Part shown: positions 1 through 6,046 of the stretch, in pieces
Numbering within the stretch: position 1 is the stretch's first letter
Layout: every line of letters begins with the position of its first letter
Assembly (NCBI GenBank): GCA_964556165.1
Contig: CAZKVH010000034.1
Span: forward strand, 1 to 7,975
Source of the DNA: JAQVEM01 sp964556165
GTDB lineage: Bacteria; Actinomycetota; Humimicrobiia; Humimicrobiales; Humimicrobiaceae
Direction: 5' to 3'
Length of the DNA stretch: 7,975 nucleotides
Notes under the pieces: generated by a model
Database searches by the model: none
Seen by the model: only the letters and a program-made list of their open reading frames with translations
What the model was told of the DNA's origin: nothing
Program-made: the position numbers and the translations under genes

Positions 1-904
1 TGCTCCAGTCAAAGTAAGTAAAGACTTTTGAGAAATCTTTAATCTCACCTGTATCAAGCGAAACTCTTATGAATTTAAAGCTGTCATTTTCTATGGCTAT
101 AGTATAAAAGTAGTTATCTATTACCGAGAATTGTGAAAAGCTTGAGAATAGCTGTCTGTTATAATTATTTTCAAGTACTGTTTTTTCCTGGTCATTTTCG
201 GTATTTCTTATGACAAGATTGGAATCGGAAAGATGAGGATTAAATTTTTCCATCAAAAAACTGCTTCCTGCATTAATACTGGATTCTTTTTGAACTGTCA
301 TTGGATATGCCAGATATCTATTTCCAGCCGAAGCGAGTATGTCACCGGGATATCTGTCTGATGGAGAGGTACTGATTTCGGCGCTGCTGTTTGTTTCAAA
401 GTCAGCTGTAACCATTATCTGGCCCTTGATATCCCAATTAAAAAAAATAAAACCATGAACTTCCGAGCAGGGATTATTGGGTGAGTATATGTAGTAATAG
501 TTTGTAAGTTCCTTTGATGTTACAAGGCCTGTTGGGTATTCTTTTAAATTTAATATTTTATTATCGCTCCCATCGGGGTTAATTATTCCTCCATCCAGAA
601 ATTCGCTGAAATTAAGAAGGTAACATTTGGTTCCCGCTGTAACGATTTCAGAAACTCTGTTTCCGGCAAGCTGGTATAACAGTTTATAGGAAGGCTCTTT
701 TACTTCTTCAGAAATAGAATCTTCCTCTCCGGCGGTTTTTTCTTCTGTGGCTGTCCCATTTACGGCAGAATCTCCGGTTTCAGATTCTTTAACAGATATT
801 TTCTGGTTGCTGCAGCCTGCATTTAGCAGTAAGAAACTAACAATAATAACAGATAAAATTAATAAGGGTAAAAGCATTATTGATTTTTGTAATGTCCTTT
901 TCAT
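1..904 (-). CDS. Putative secreted lipoprotein, C-terminus beyond window
   Basis: This reading frame stays open from an ATG at 904 to the left edge, about 301 codons, so the protein is incomplete at its C-terminus. The start is followed by a basic N-terminus (MKRTLQK), a hydrophobic core at about residues 8-27, and Cys31 in the context L-N-A-G-C. This is a type II signal peptide, although Asn at -3 is unusual for a lipobox. Residues 33-70 are a Glu/Ser/Thr-rich linker, typical of the tether between a lipid anchor and a folded domain. The remainder is rich in aromatic and polar residues in short alternating stretches (for example NYYYIYSPNN, NYFYTIAIEN, FKFIRVSLDTGEI), which suggests beta strands and perhaps a beta-propeller; that is inference. 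A weak GTGAG lies 8 bases before the ATG. I do not recognise the family. The gene is downstream of parA on the same strand, 156 bases away, with its own likely promoter. Confidence 0.82.
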   Translation of the reverse strand, partial: MKRTLQKSIMLLPLLILSVIIVSFLLLNAGCSNQKISVKESETGDSAVNGTATEEKTAGEEDSISEEVKEPSYKLLYQLAGNRVSEIVTAGTKCYLLNFSEFLDGGIINPDGSDNKILNLKEYPTGLVTSKELTNYYYIYSPNNPCSEVHGFIFFNWDIKGQIMVTADFETNSSAEISTSPSDRYPGDILASAGNRYLAYPMTVQKESSINAGSSFLMEKFNPHLSDSNLVIRNTENDQEKTVLENNYNRQLFSSFSQFSVIDNYFYTIAIENDSFKFIRVSLDTGEIKDFSKVFTYFDWS

Positions 905-973
905 TTTCTATCTCACGTTAAGTTTGTTTAAATATTTCTTAATAAAATAATTTATATATTATTTAATATAAAT

Positions 974-1002
974 TTAATAACATTATAACATAATCAAGTC
1001 AA
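974..1002 (-). promoter_or_regulatory. Promoter of the lipoprotein gene
   Basis: On the minus strand TGT followed by TATAAT (982-990) forms a perfect extended -10 element about 77 bases before the lipoprotein ATG. A TTGACT hexamer lies just upstream (997-1002), but its 9-base distance to TATAAT is too short. It is instead 17 bases from a second -10 candidate, TATTAA (974-979). Either reading gives a start site roughly 65-75 bases before the gene. The promoter lies inside the parA-lipoprotein gap, so the lipoprotein can be transcribed without parA. Confidence 0.55.
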
Positions 1003-1060
1003 TAGTTTTAATATTTTTTGTTGAAATGTTTCTTATTTATAGCTGCTGTGGAATTAGATA

Positions 1061-2023
1061 TTATTTTTTTATCGCATGCCTGGGAGATGCTCCTGTATCC
1101 CAGAAGCTTGAGATTTTCTCTGGAAGTGATTGACCGCTTTTTTTAAATGGTTTGTTTTCGGTTGAGATAATTTCCTTTGTCAGCTTTTTGTACGCCCTGG
1201 CACCTTTACAGGACGGGTCATAAGTTTTAATTGGCTTGCCCATTGCAGGAGCTTCTGTAAGCTTAACATTTTTGGGTATGATTGTTTTAAATACTTTATC
1301 GGGGAAGCTTGTTTTAACTTTTCTTATTACCTGTTTTGACAGTAATGTATTTAAGTACATAGTAAACACTATACCTGTTATTTCAAGAGATTCATTAAAT
1401 TTTGATTTAATATTGTTTATGGTTTGAACAAGATGTTTGACTCCATCAAAGGCATAAAATTCACATTGAATCGGTATTATAACCTCACTTGCCGAGATAA
1501 GAGCATTGGTAGTGAGTATTCCTAAAGAAGGCGAGCAGTCTATAATGATAAAATCAAAGTCATCCCGTAAATTTTTAAAAGCGTTTTTTAGCCTGAACTC
1601 TCTTAAGCTTGATACAGAAAGTTTAATTTCTGCATTTGAAAGATGCTGGCTGGAAGGAAGCAATGCTAAATTATTATATGGAGTTTCAATTATTACATTA
1701 TCAGGGTTATCTCCATTAACCAGAATATTATAGACGGAATTTTTTAATTTTCTGTAATCAAAACCCAGTCCAGTTGTAGAATTACTCTGGGGATCCATGT
1801 CAACAAGAAGTGTTCTAAAGCCGAATCCCCCCATATATGTAGCTATATTTACTGCAGTTGTGCTTTTGCCAACACCACCTTTCTGGCTTGACACGGCGAT
1901 TATGCGTCTGGTTTTCTCTTTGCGGTAATTATAAGAATGTTTTGTTTCCATCATAAGAAATCTTATTGTAATAAGTTGTGAACATATCTTTTTATTATAT
2001 ATAATGTAAGACATGCTCTTCAC
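1061..2023 (-). CDS. parA: ParA/Soj family chromosome-partitioning ATPase
   Basis: A P-loop ATPase of the MinD/ParA superfamily, which dimerises on ATP, binds DNA non-specifically and normally moves ParB-bound origins. Counting from the GTG at 2023, the deviant Walker A KGGVGKST is at residues 48-55, the A' motif DMDPQSNST at 75-83, and Walker B FIIIDCSPSLG at 158-168. Soj signatures follow: the IPKNVKLTEAPAMGKPI stretch at 249-265 and YDP...KGA.AY near 268-278. The core has normal length; about 40 residues at the C-terminus are polar and unremarkable. The start is uncertain. The first 23 residues (MKSMSYIIYNKKICSQLITIRFL) are not typical of the family, so ATG 2014 or the tandem ATGs at 1954/1951 may be used. 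The tandem ATGs give METKHSYNYRKEKTRRIIAV and have a weak AAGA upstream. No parB, noc or rsmG lies next to it: the neighbours are a divergent DegV gene and a lipoprotein gene, so this copy is orphan within the window. Confidence 0.93.
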   Translation of the reverse strand: MKSMSYIIYNKKICSQLITIRFLMMETKHSYNYRKEKTRRIIAVSSQKGGVGKSTTAVNIATYMGGFGFRTLLVDMDPQSNSTTGLGFDYRKLKNSVYNILVNGDNPDNVIIETPYNNLALLPSSQHLSNAEIKLSVSSLREFRLKNAFKNLRDDFDFIIIDCSPSLGILTTNALISASEVIIPIQCEFYAFDGVKHLVQTINNIKSKFNESLEITGIVFTMYLNTLLSKQVIRKVKTSFPDKVFKTIIPKNVKLTEAPAMGKPIKTYDPSCKGARAYKKLTKEIISTENKPFKKSGQSLPEKISSFWDTGASPRHAIKK

Positions 2024-2048
2024 AATTAAATCGGGATATTAAACTTGT

Positions 2049-2069
2049 ATTATAGATTTATAACATAAT
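2049..2069 (-). promoter_or_regulatory. Promoter region of parA
   Basis: The minus strand carries ATTATGTTATAAA at 2057-2069, an extended -10 element (TGT then TATAAA). A perfect TATAAT follows at 2049-2054. No good -35 hexamer is seen for either, as expected of an extended -10 promoter. The inferred start near 2042-2050 gives a leader of about 20-30 bases to the GTG at 2023, or about 90-100 bases to the ATG pair at 1954/1951. Confidence 0.5.
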
Positions 2070-2168
2070 TTTAGCTATAGGAAATTTTAGATTTTAATAT
2101 TTATGTTATTTTTTTTAGAACTTTATTGTAAAATTAGATTTAATTTTTAAGACTCGATACAATTATTT

Positions 2169-3044
2169 ATGAATAATATAGCCATAGTTACAGATTCAAC
2201 CGCTGATATCCCCGAAGAATTATCAAGGGAAAATGATATAACCGTTATACCCATTAGTGTGGGTTTTGAGGGTAAGTTATATAAAGATGGAGAGGAGATA
2301 AATAGTAAAATTGTGTTTGATAAATTGAGAGAAGGCGTGAGAGTACATACATCCACACCTTCCGTAGGTGAATTCGTGGAAGTTTATAATGATTTAGTCA
2401 GGAATAAAAAGAAGAATTTGATTTATTCAATCCATCTCAGTTCAAAACTATCTTCTACAGTTAATGCTGCAAACCAGGCAAGGAAATTTTTTCCTGAAGC
2501 AGACATCAGGATTATTGATTCAAAAACTGCTTCTATCGGAATGGGGTTTATTGCTCTGGAAGCTGCTAGAGCCATAAAAAGGGGAGATAGCGAAAAAAAG
2601 ATAGATAAGATTATTGATTATCTTATTAAATACGTCGGTGTCTTTGCAGTATTTGAAGATTTTAAATATTTATTTATGGGGGGAAGGGCGCCTTTCCTGG
2701 GAAAATTTTTGTCAATGTCCATAAGATTTAAGACTATCGTTAATATCAAAAATGACGGAAAGGTTGGCTTAATTAAATTTGTAAGAAATAAAAGAAATTC
2801 ACTTATCGAACTTTACTGGCAGGTTAAAAAAATTATATATCCGGTTAATGGGAAAAAAATCGGAATATTTTACGGCGAGGATATAAATACAGCTATAGAG
2901 CTGGAGAAGATAATAAGAAGCGACAGCAAGATTGAAATAGATGAATTAATACTAACTGAAGTTACCACAGTAATGAGTGCTCACACAGGGCCCGGGATAT
3001 GGGGAGTTTCTGTCTGCCCTGCAGTTAAATATGATTTGATTTAA
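2169..3044 (+). CDS. DegV family (FakB-like) fatty-acid-binding protein
   Basis: A full-length DegV-family protein of 291 residues. Members of the family characterised as FakB hold a fatty acid in a buried pocket and present it to the kinase FakA, which makes acyl-phosphate for phospholipid synthesis; this is family knowledge. The N-terminus IAIVTDSTADIPEE (residues 4-17) is the DegV hallmark. HTSTPS (60-65) and the HLSSKLSST stretch (89-97) match the segments whose Ser/Thr residues bind the carboxylate in FakB structures. The GGR turn (171-173), the VNIKNDGKV segment (191-199) and HTGPGIWGV (272-280) complete the pattern. No Shine-Dalgarno is visible before the ATG, but the start is fixed by the motif four residues in. 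It is transcribed away from parA and converges on the SIMPL gene with 40 bases between stops and no clear terminator hairpin. No fakA is present here, so the substrate and partner are inferred. Confidence 0.92.
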   Translation: MNNIAIVTDSTADIPEELSRENDITVIPISVGFEGKLYKDGEEINSKIVFDKLREGVRVHTSTPSVGEFVEVYNDLVRNKKKNLIYSIHLSSKLSSTVNAANQARKFFPEADIRIIDSKTASIGMGFIALEAARAIKRGDSEKKIDKIIDYLIKYVGVFAVFEDFKYLFMGGRAPFLGKFLSMSIRFKTIVNIKNDGKVGLIKFVRNKRNSLIELYWQVKKIIYPVNGKKIGIFYGEDINTAIELEKIIRSDSKIEIDELILTEVTTVMSAHTGPGIWGVSVCPAVKYDLI

Positions 3045-3084
3045 TAATTTATTCTTTTATTTTATATATAATTCTCTTATATGC

Positions 3085-3822
3085 TTATTTCAGGGTGAAA
3101 GTTACTGTGACCGGAATCATTACTTCCTTTTCAATAGTAGAAGTATCATAAGTCCCCCAGTCTGAAACCTCGGTGGAGTTGACGGGGAGAACCTGAACCA
3201 CTCCAAGATTTGCAGACTTTATTGCACCTATAGTTTTATCGCTGCCTTCGGCAATCTTCTGGGCTCTCATTTTAGCATCATTTATTGCATCGGGTATCAA
3301 TTCTATTCTTAGCTCGGGTAATTTTGAGTAATAGTACTCAAGGGACCTTGTGGAGAATATTACACCTTTATTTATAAGTTCCTGGGTACTTTTAGCCATA
3401 TTGGTGATTTTATCTACATCGCTTGATTGAATTGTAACCTTTTGATTTAACATGTTTTCTTTTGGAGCGTTAGGGTCATACATATATAACTGTTCCATAA
3501 ATACAGGAGTAATCGTCAGGTCATTTTCGCTGAATCCGTTTTCTTCAAAAAATTCCAGAACCAGTTCCTGGTCATTCTGAATCATCTGATATCCTTCTTT
3601 TAAGTTTTCGGCAGGCACGGTTCTGGTAAATTCGGAGGTCCATATAGCAATATCGGAGGTAACTCTTTCTCTTACAGACCCGGTTACTGCAATAGTATCC
3701 TCTGGTGTCCTTACTTTATAAAAAGTAAAAGAACCAATTGAAGCGCTGATTATCAGGCATATTCCTACGATAATTGCAAAATAAATAATCTTATTTGAGT
3801 TTTTATCCGTCATTTTTTCCAT
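3085..3822 (-). CDS. SIMPL domain (DUF541/YggE-like) membrane-anchored protein
   Basis: A 245-residue protein with one N-terminal membrane segment (about residues 12-35, IIYFAIIVGICLIISASIGSF) and a SIMPL/DUF541 domain after it, probably facing outward. The family signature is the first strand, IAVTGSVRERVTSDIAIW (44-61). The LRIELIPDAINDAKMRAQKIAEG stretch (171-193) is the characteristic helix, and the domain ends with strand VMIPVTVTFTLK (234-245). The molecular role of SIMPL proteins is poorly known: YggE has been linked to oxidative stress and BP26 forms ring oligomers. A more exact function cannot be given. The ATG at 3822 (MEKMTD) has no Shine-Dalgarno, and a second ATG at 3813 (Met4) is equally plausible. 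The gene follows zupT on the same strand with 151 bases between them and a promoter candidate in the gap, so it need not depend on zupT transcription. Confidence 0.9.
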   Translation of the reverse strand: MEKMTDKNSNKIIYFAIIVGICLIISASIGSFTFYKVRTPEDTIAVTGSVRERVTSDIAIWTSEFTRTVPAENLKEGYQMIQNDQELVLEFFEENGFSENDLTITPVFMEQLYMYDPNAPKENMLNQKVTIQSSDVDKITNMAKSTQELINKGVIFSTRSLEYYYSKLPELRIELIPDAINDAKMRAQKIAEGSDKTIGAIKSANLGVVQVLPVNSTEVSDWGTYDTSTIEKEVMIPVTVTFTLK

Positions 3823-3825
3823 TTT

Positions 3826-3837
3826 TTTATAACATAT
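3826..3837 (-). promoter_or_regulatory. Extended -10-like element abutting the SIMPL start codon
   Basis: The minus strand reads AATATGTTATAAA, so TGT (3832-3834) precedes TATAAA (3826-3831). It matches the element upstream of three other genes here, but only three bases separate it from the ATG at 3822. If active, transcription would begin inside the annotated first codons and leave a leaderless or near-leaderless message starting near Met4 (ATG 3813). It may instead be chance in AT-rich sequence. Confidence 0.35.
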
Positions 3838-3876
3838 TTGGTGTGATATTAAATGTTTACGTTGAACTATTTATAA

Positions 3877-3904
3877 ATCTTATCAATTTTAGTGGGCCTG
3901 TCAA
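3877..3904 (-). promoter_or_regulatory. Sigma-70-type promoter upstream of the SIMPL gene
   Basis: A perfect TTGACA on the minus strand (3899-3904) is followed after 16 bases by TAAGAT (3877-3882), which matches four of six -10 positions. It would start transcription near 3870 and give a leader of about 50 bases to the SIMPL gene. It lies between zupT and the SIMPL gene and supports separate transcription of the latter. Confidence 0.45.
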
Positions 3905-3926
3905 GCGGAGTATTTACGGGTTATAT

Positions 3927-3944
3927 TTTTCATGAAAAGTACTT
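3927..3944. repeat. Two overlapping perfect palindromes downstream of zupT
   Basis: TTTTCATGAAAA (3927-3938) and AAGTACTT (3937-3944) are both self-complementary and share two bases. They lie 30-47 bases past the zupT stop, where a transcription end is expected, but no T-tract follows on the minus strand. They could be an operator for the SIMPL gene or chance. Confidence 0.3.
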
Positions 3945-3973
3945 AGCAACTAAAACACTAGTTTAAGATTTTT

Positions 3974-4735
3974 TTATTTTAAAAGTACCAGGCTTAAAAC
4001 CATTACTATCATTCCGCCTGTAAAGCTTACCATGGGAAGATGAAGGTATCCGTATGATTTTGAAACCGGAAGCAGTTCATCAATAGATATAAAAACCATT
4101 AATCCTGCAATTCCGGAAAGGAGATATCCAAGTATTACAGGGTTCAGGAAAGGATAGAGTATAAGGGCTGTAATGAGTGCACCAATTGGCTCTACTACTC
4201 CTGATAAAAATGACCACAAAAAAGCTTTTTTCTTACTTCCTGTTGCCTTATAAACCGGTGCAGATACCGCAATACCTTCGGGTATATTATGAATAGCAAT
4301 AGCAATTGCTATGGCAATTCCTAATTTTATATCTACCATTGAACTATAAAATGTGGCCATACCTTCTGGGAAATTATGTATTGCTATACCCATGGCAACA
4401 AACAGGCCGGTTCTCAACAGTTTGGGGTCAATCTTGCCATCCATTTTCTCTTTCTGGCCTATATATTCGTGAGGGATAAGAAAATCTATAAGGAATATAG
4501 TAATAAAGCCAACAAAAAAAGCTATACTTGCTTTAATAAATCCCAGTTCGTCAAATCCTGCGGGAAGAAGTTCAAAGAATGAAATTCCCACCATGACCCC
4601 TGCTGTAAAACCAAGAGCTGAGCTCATAAATCTGGGATTTTCTTTTTTAAACATAAGGCCTATTAAGCTTCCTATGGTAGTGGAAAGCCCTGCCAGAGAA
4701 GTAAGCAATAGAGGTTTTATTAACTGAGAGTCCAT
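3974..4735 (-). CDS. zupT: ZIP family zinc/divalent metal transporter ZupT
   Basis: A 253-residue polytopic inner-membrane protein that imports zinc and related divalent cations into the cytoplasm. It has about eight hydrophobic segments and the two ZIP metal-site helices: AMGIAIHNFPEGMA (114-127, with His120, Asn121, Glu124) and AIAIAIHNIPEGIAV (143-157, with His149, Asn150, Glu153). It resembles E. coli ZupT from recall along its length: the N-terminal PLLLTSLAG, then PVYKATGSKKKAFLW (160-174), then GLMVFISIDELLP (211-223). The length equals the family norm of about 255 residues. A short charged loop at about 92-107 joins the third and fourth helices and lacks the His-rich stretch common in ZIP proteins. 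The start is supported by the hydrophobic first helix directly after MDSQLIK, but there is no Shine-Dalgarno: the leader is an A-run. It is divergent from the HTH gene across a 411-base gap. Confidence 0.95.
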   Translation of the reverse strand: MDSQLIKPLLLTSLAGLSTTIGSLIGLMFKKENPRFMSSALGFTAGVMVGISFFELLPAGFDELGFIKASIAFFVGFITIFLIDFLIPHEYIGQKEKMDGKIDPKLLRTGLFVAMGIAIHNFPEGMATFYSSMVDIKLGIAIAIAIAIHNIPEGIAVSAPVYKATGSKKKAFLWSFLSGVVEPIGALITALILYPFLNPVILGYLLSGIAGLMVFISIDELLPVSKSYGYLHLPMVSFTGGMIVMVLSLVLLK

Positions 4736-4760
4736 TTTTTTAAAGTATTTCTATTGATAA

Positions 4761-4770
4761 TATTGCAATA
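4761..4770. promoter_or_regulatory. Palindrome upstream of zupT, possible operator
   Basis: TATTGCAATA is a perfect 10-base palindrome 25-34 bases before the zupT ATG, a position where a metal-responsive repressor could block transcription. It does not clearly match a Zur, MntR or Fur consensus that I know. Short AT-rich palindromes also arise by chance, so this is only a candidate. Confidence 0.25.
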
Positions 4771-4951
4771 AATCTATCGATTATCTGTAAATTTTATTGT
4801 TTATTAAGATTTTTTTATTTTATTTGTTTATCTAAAATTTGTCTACAGTTTTAGCAATCTATAGGTCAATTACAGCTATCCTTAACACGGGTACAATCTT
4901 TAATTAAAAATAATAGAGGTTATAACTTGTTTATTGCAGCTATAGCCAATG

Positions 4952-4998
4952 TTTTAACCCTGCTTATAATGTGTGAAATTAGTGTTTGGGGGTTAAAA
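4952..4998. repeat. 9-bp perfect inverted repeat with 29-base loop
   Basis: TTTTAACCC (4952-4960) and GGGTTAAAA (4990-4998) are exact reverse complements separated by 29 bases. The stem has three G-C pairs. Neither strand has a T-run directly after the stem, so it is not a standard intrinsic terminator. The loop contains TATAAT (4965-4970), which has no good -35. It could be a structured leader, an operator pair or a chance hairpin. Confidence 0.45.
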
Positions 4999-5076
4999 AA
5001 TTAAAGTTTACCTTAAAGAAGGCGGGTTATTCATAAAATTAAAACTAAATAAAAAGTATGATTATTTTAGTTAATT

Positions 5077-5090
5077 AATTATGTTATAAT
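5077..5090 (+). promoter_or_regulatory. Extended -10 promoter of the HTH gene
   Basis: AATTATGTTATAAT contains TG at 5082-5083 and a perfect TATAAT at 5085-5090, the full Gram-positive TRTGnTATAAT form. No -35 hexamer is seen 17 bases upstream. The inferred start near 5097 leaves a 50-base leader carrying a good Shine-Dalgarno. Confidence 0.6.
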
Positions 5091-5136
5091 AATTTAAAAT
5101 ATTATTGGAATTAATAGCACATCTGGATATTAAGGC

Positions 5137-5141
5137 AGGAG
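5137..5141 (+). promoter_or_regulatory. Strong Shine-Dalgarno of the HTH gene
   Basis: AGGAG lies five bases before the ATG at 5147 and fixes that start. It is the only consensus ribosome binding site in the window; the other genes have weak or no match. Confidence 0.8.
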
Positions 5142-5146
5142 CATAA

Positions 5147-5830
5147 ATGAATATTAATAGAAGCAGCAGGTTTTATACTCTTGAAGAGGTAACGGAAATG
5201 CTCGGCGTAAGTGAGCAGGAAATAATGAATATGATTACTCTAAAGAAGTTGCCTGCGGTCAAAATAGAACAATCAATACAAATAAAAGAAGAAGATATAG
5301 AGAGATTTCTTGACAGTCTGGGAAAAAATGATGTTGAAGATGAGAATGCTCCGAAAGTGAAGGCCGGGACAGAGGTGCAATCAGAAGTGGCAGATAGTGC
5401 GCAGGGAAAAGGTATAAACCAGACAGGATATATGGTAAAAGAAGGGCTTGAAGATAATATTATAGAGTTAGCAAAGTCATACAGGGGATTGTTAAGGAAA
5501 AAGCAGGAACTTGAAGAGGATATTAATTATCTTCAGTGCAAGTACGATGAGTTTAAGAGTAGAATAAGAAAAATAATATCGGAAGAGTTTAATTTATTTT
5601 TAAAGAAAATAGACGAGGAAGATTTACAGATAAGCGAAGGAATTATGGAAAATGATTTTAACGATGATTTAGGTATAGATAATGATATTGATACGATAGA
5701 AGATGACGAAGGGGAGGGTTATAATAATAAAGAGAAAACATTTCCGAAAGATAATGGAGGAATGACAGAAAATCTGATATCAAAAAGAGATAATAAAATA
5801 GAGCTGCTGGAAGACGGAAACGATGATTGA
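5147..5830 (+). CDS. MerR/excisionase-type HTH protein with coiled coil and acidic tail
   Basis: A 227-residue protein in three parts. Residues 9-57 form an HTH_17/excisionase-like fold: FYTLEEVTEMLGVSEQEIMNMI is the helix-turn-helix, and the stretch LPAVKIEQSIQIKEEDIERFLD is where the wing lies. In typical members the wing reads K-I-G-R-R-W-R-I; here it is KIEQSIQI, with the Arg/Trp contacts lost. After a polar, probably disordered linker (60-98), residues 100-155 are a charged helix likely to form a coiled coil (LRKKQELEEDINYLQCKYDEFKS). The tail is strongly acidic, especially 156-190 (NDFNDDLGIDNDIDTIEDDE). Known relatives of the N-terminal domain are DNA-binding regulators or excisionases; the tail and altered wing suggest protein binding instead, which is inference. 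The exact function is unknown. It has its own promoter, a strong Shine-Dalgarno and a downstream terminator, so it is probably monocistronic. No integrase is nearby, which argues against an excisionase. Confidence 0.85.
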   Translation: MNINRSSRFYTLEEVTEMLGVSEQEIMNMITLKKLPAVKIEQSIQIKEEDIERFLDSLGKNDVEDENAPKVKAGTEVQSEVADSAQGKGINQTGYMVKEGLEDNIIELAKSYRGLLRKKQELEEDINYLQCKYDEFKSRIRKIISEEFNLFLKKIDEEDLQISEGIMENDFNDDLGIDNDIDTIEDDEGEGYNNKEKTFPKDNGGMTENLISKRDNKIELLEDGNDD

Positions 5831-5960
5831 TAATTTTGTGTCTGGATAGTTTTTAGCTGATTCTTTGTTGTTGGTAGATTAGATTTTTTGAAATGAGGGT
5901 TTATAATTTTTTAAAAAAAATAACTTTGGTTTATCATATGAGAATAATGCTTTAGGAAAG

Positions 5961-5992
5961 TCAGAGGTGATATTTAACTTCTGATTTTTTTT
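5961..5992 (+). terminator. Intrinsic terminator after the HTH gene
   Basis: TCAGAGG (5961-5967) pairs with CTTCTGA (5978-5984) over seven base pairs, one of them G-U, around a 10-base loop, and an uninterrupted run of eight T follows (5985-5992). The A/G bases just before the stem can extend pairing into the T-run. It lies 130 bases past the HTH stop and 54 bases before the next gene, so it should separate the two transcripts. Confidence 0.75.
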
Positions 5993-6013
5993 AATAATAT
6001 ATTGGATTTAGAT

Positions 6014-6023
6014 TGATTATAAA
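6014..6023 (+). promoter_or_regulatory. Weak promoter candidate for the PAS-GGDEF-HD-GYP gene
   Basis: TATAAA (6018-6023) lies after the terminator and 23 bases before the ATG at 6047, with TG two bases upstream of it rather than the usual one. No -35 is visible. A promoter is expected here because the terminator at 5961-5992 ends the upstream transcript. Confidence 0.3.
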
Positions 6024-6046
6024 AAATTTAATAGTTATGCCTGGAA

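Larger units (their letters stand above)
4736..5146. other. 411-bp divergent intergenic region
   Basis: This gap between zupT and the HTH gene contains no reading frame with a credible start, no tRNA, and no riboswitch that I recognise. It holds a 10-base palindrome near zupT, a long inverted repeat in its middle and the HTH gene promoter at its right end. I found no convincing zupT promoter: the best minus-strand option, TTGACC with a poor TAGACA 18 bases on (about 4841-4870), is weak. It is far more AT-rich than the genes around it, with a small GC-richer island at about 4935-5030. Confidence 0.6.

Noticed and set aside
747..950. Plus-strand 67-codon frame opposite the lipoprotein start
   Set aside because: It overlaps the signal peptide region of a much longer and better supported minus-strand gene and has no ribosome site or recognisable motif.
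3045..3084. Bidirectional terminator between the convergent DegV and SIMPL genes
   Set aside because: The 40 bases are T- and A-rich, but I could not find a stem with G-C pairs followed by a T-run on either strand.
5147..5330. Excisionase of an integrated element
   Set aside because: The fold is excisionase-like, but there is no integrase, attachment repeat or phage gene nearby, and the long coiled-coil and acidic tail do not fit.
5893..5955. 20-residue frame (MRVYNFLKKITLVYHMRIML) ending just before the terminator at 5961
   Set aside because: It is hydrophobic/basic and well placed to be a small cotranscribed peptide, but it has no Shine-Dalgarno and a frame this short is expected by chance.
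5831..6046. Possible c-di-GMP riboswitch before the HD-GYP gene
   Set aside because: I looked for GEMM-type conserved segments and found none. The only structure is an ordinary intrinsic terminator that fits the end of the upstream gene.
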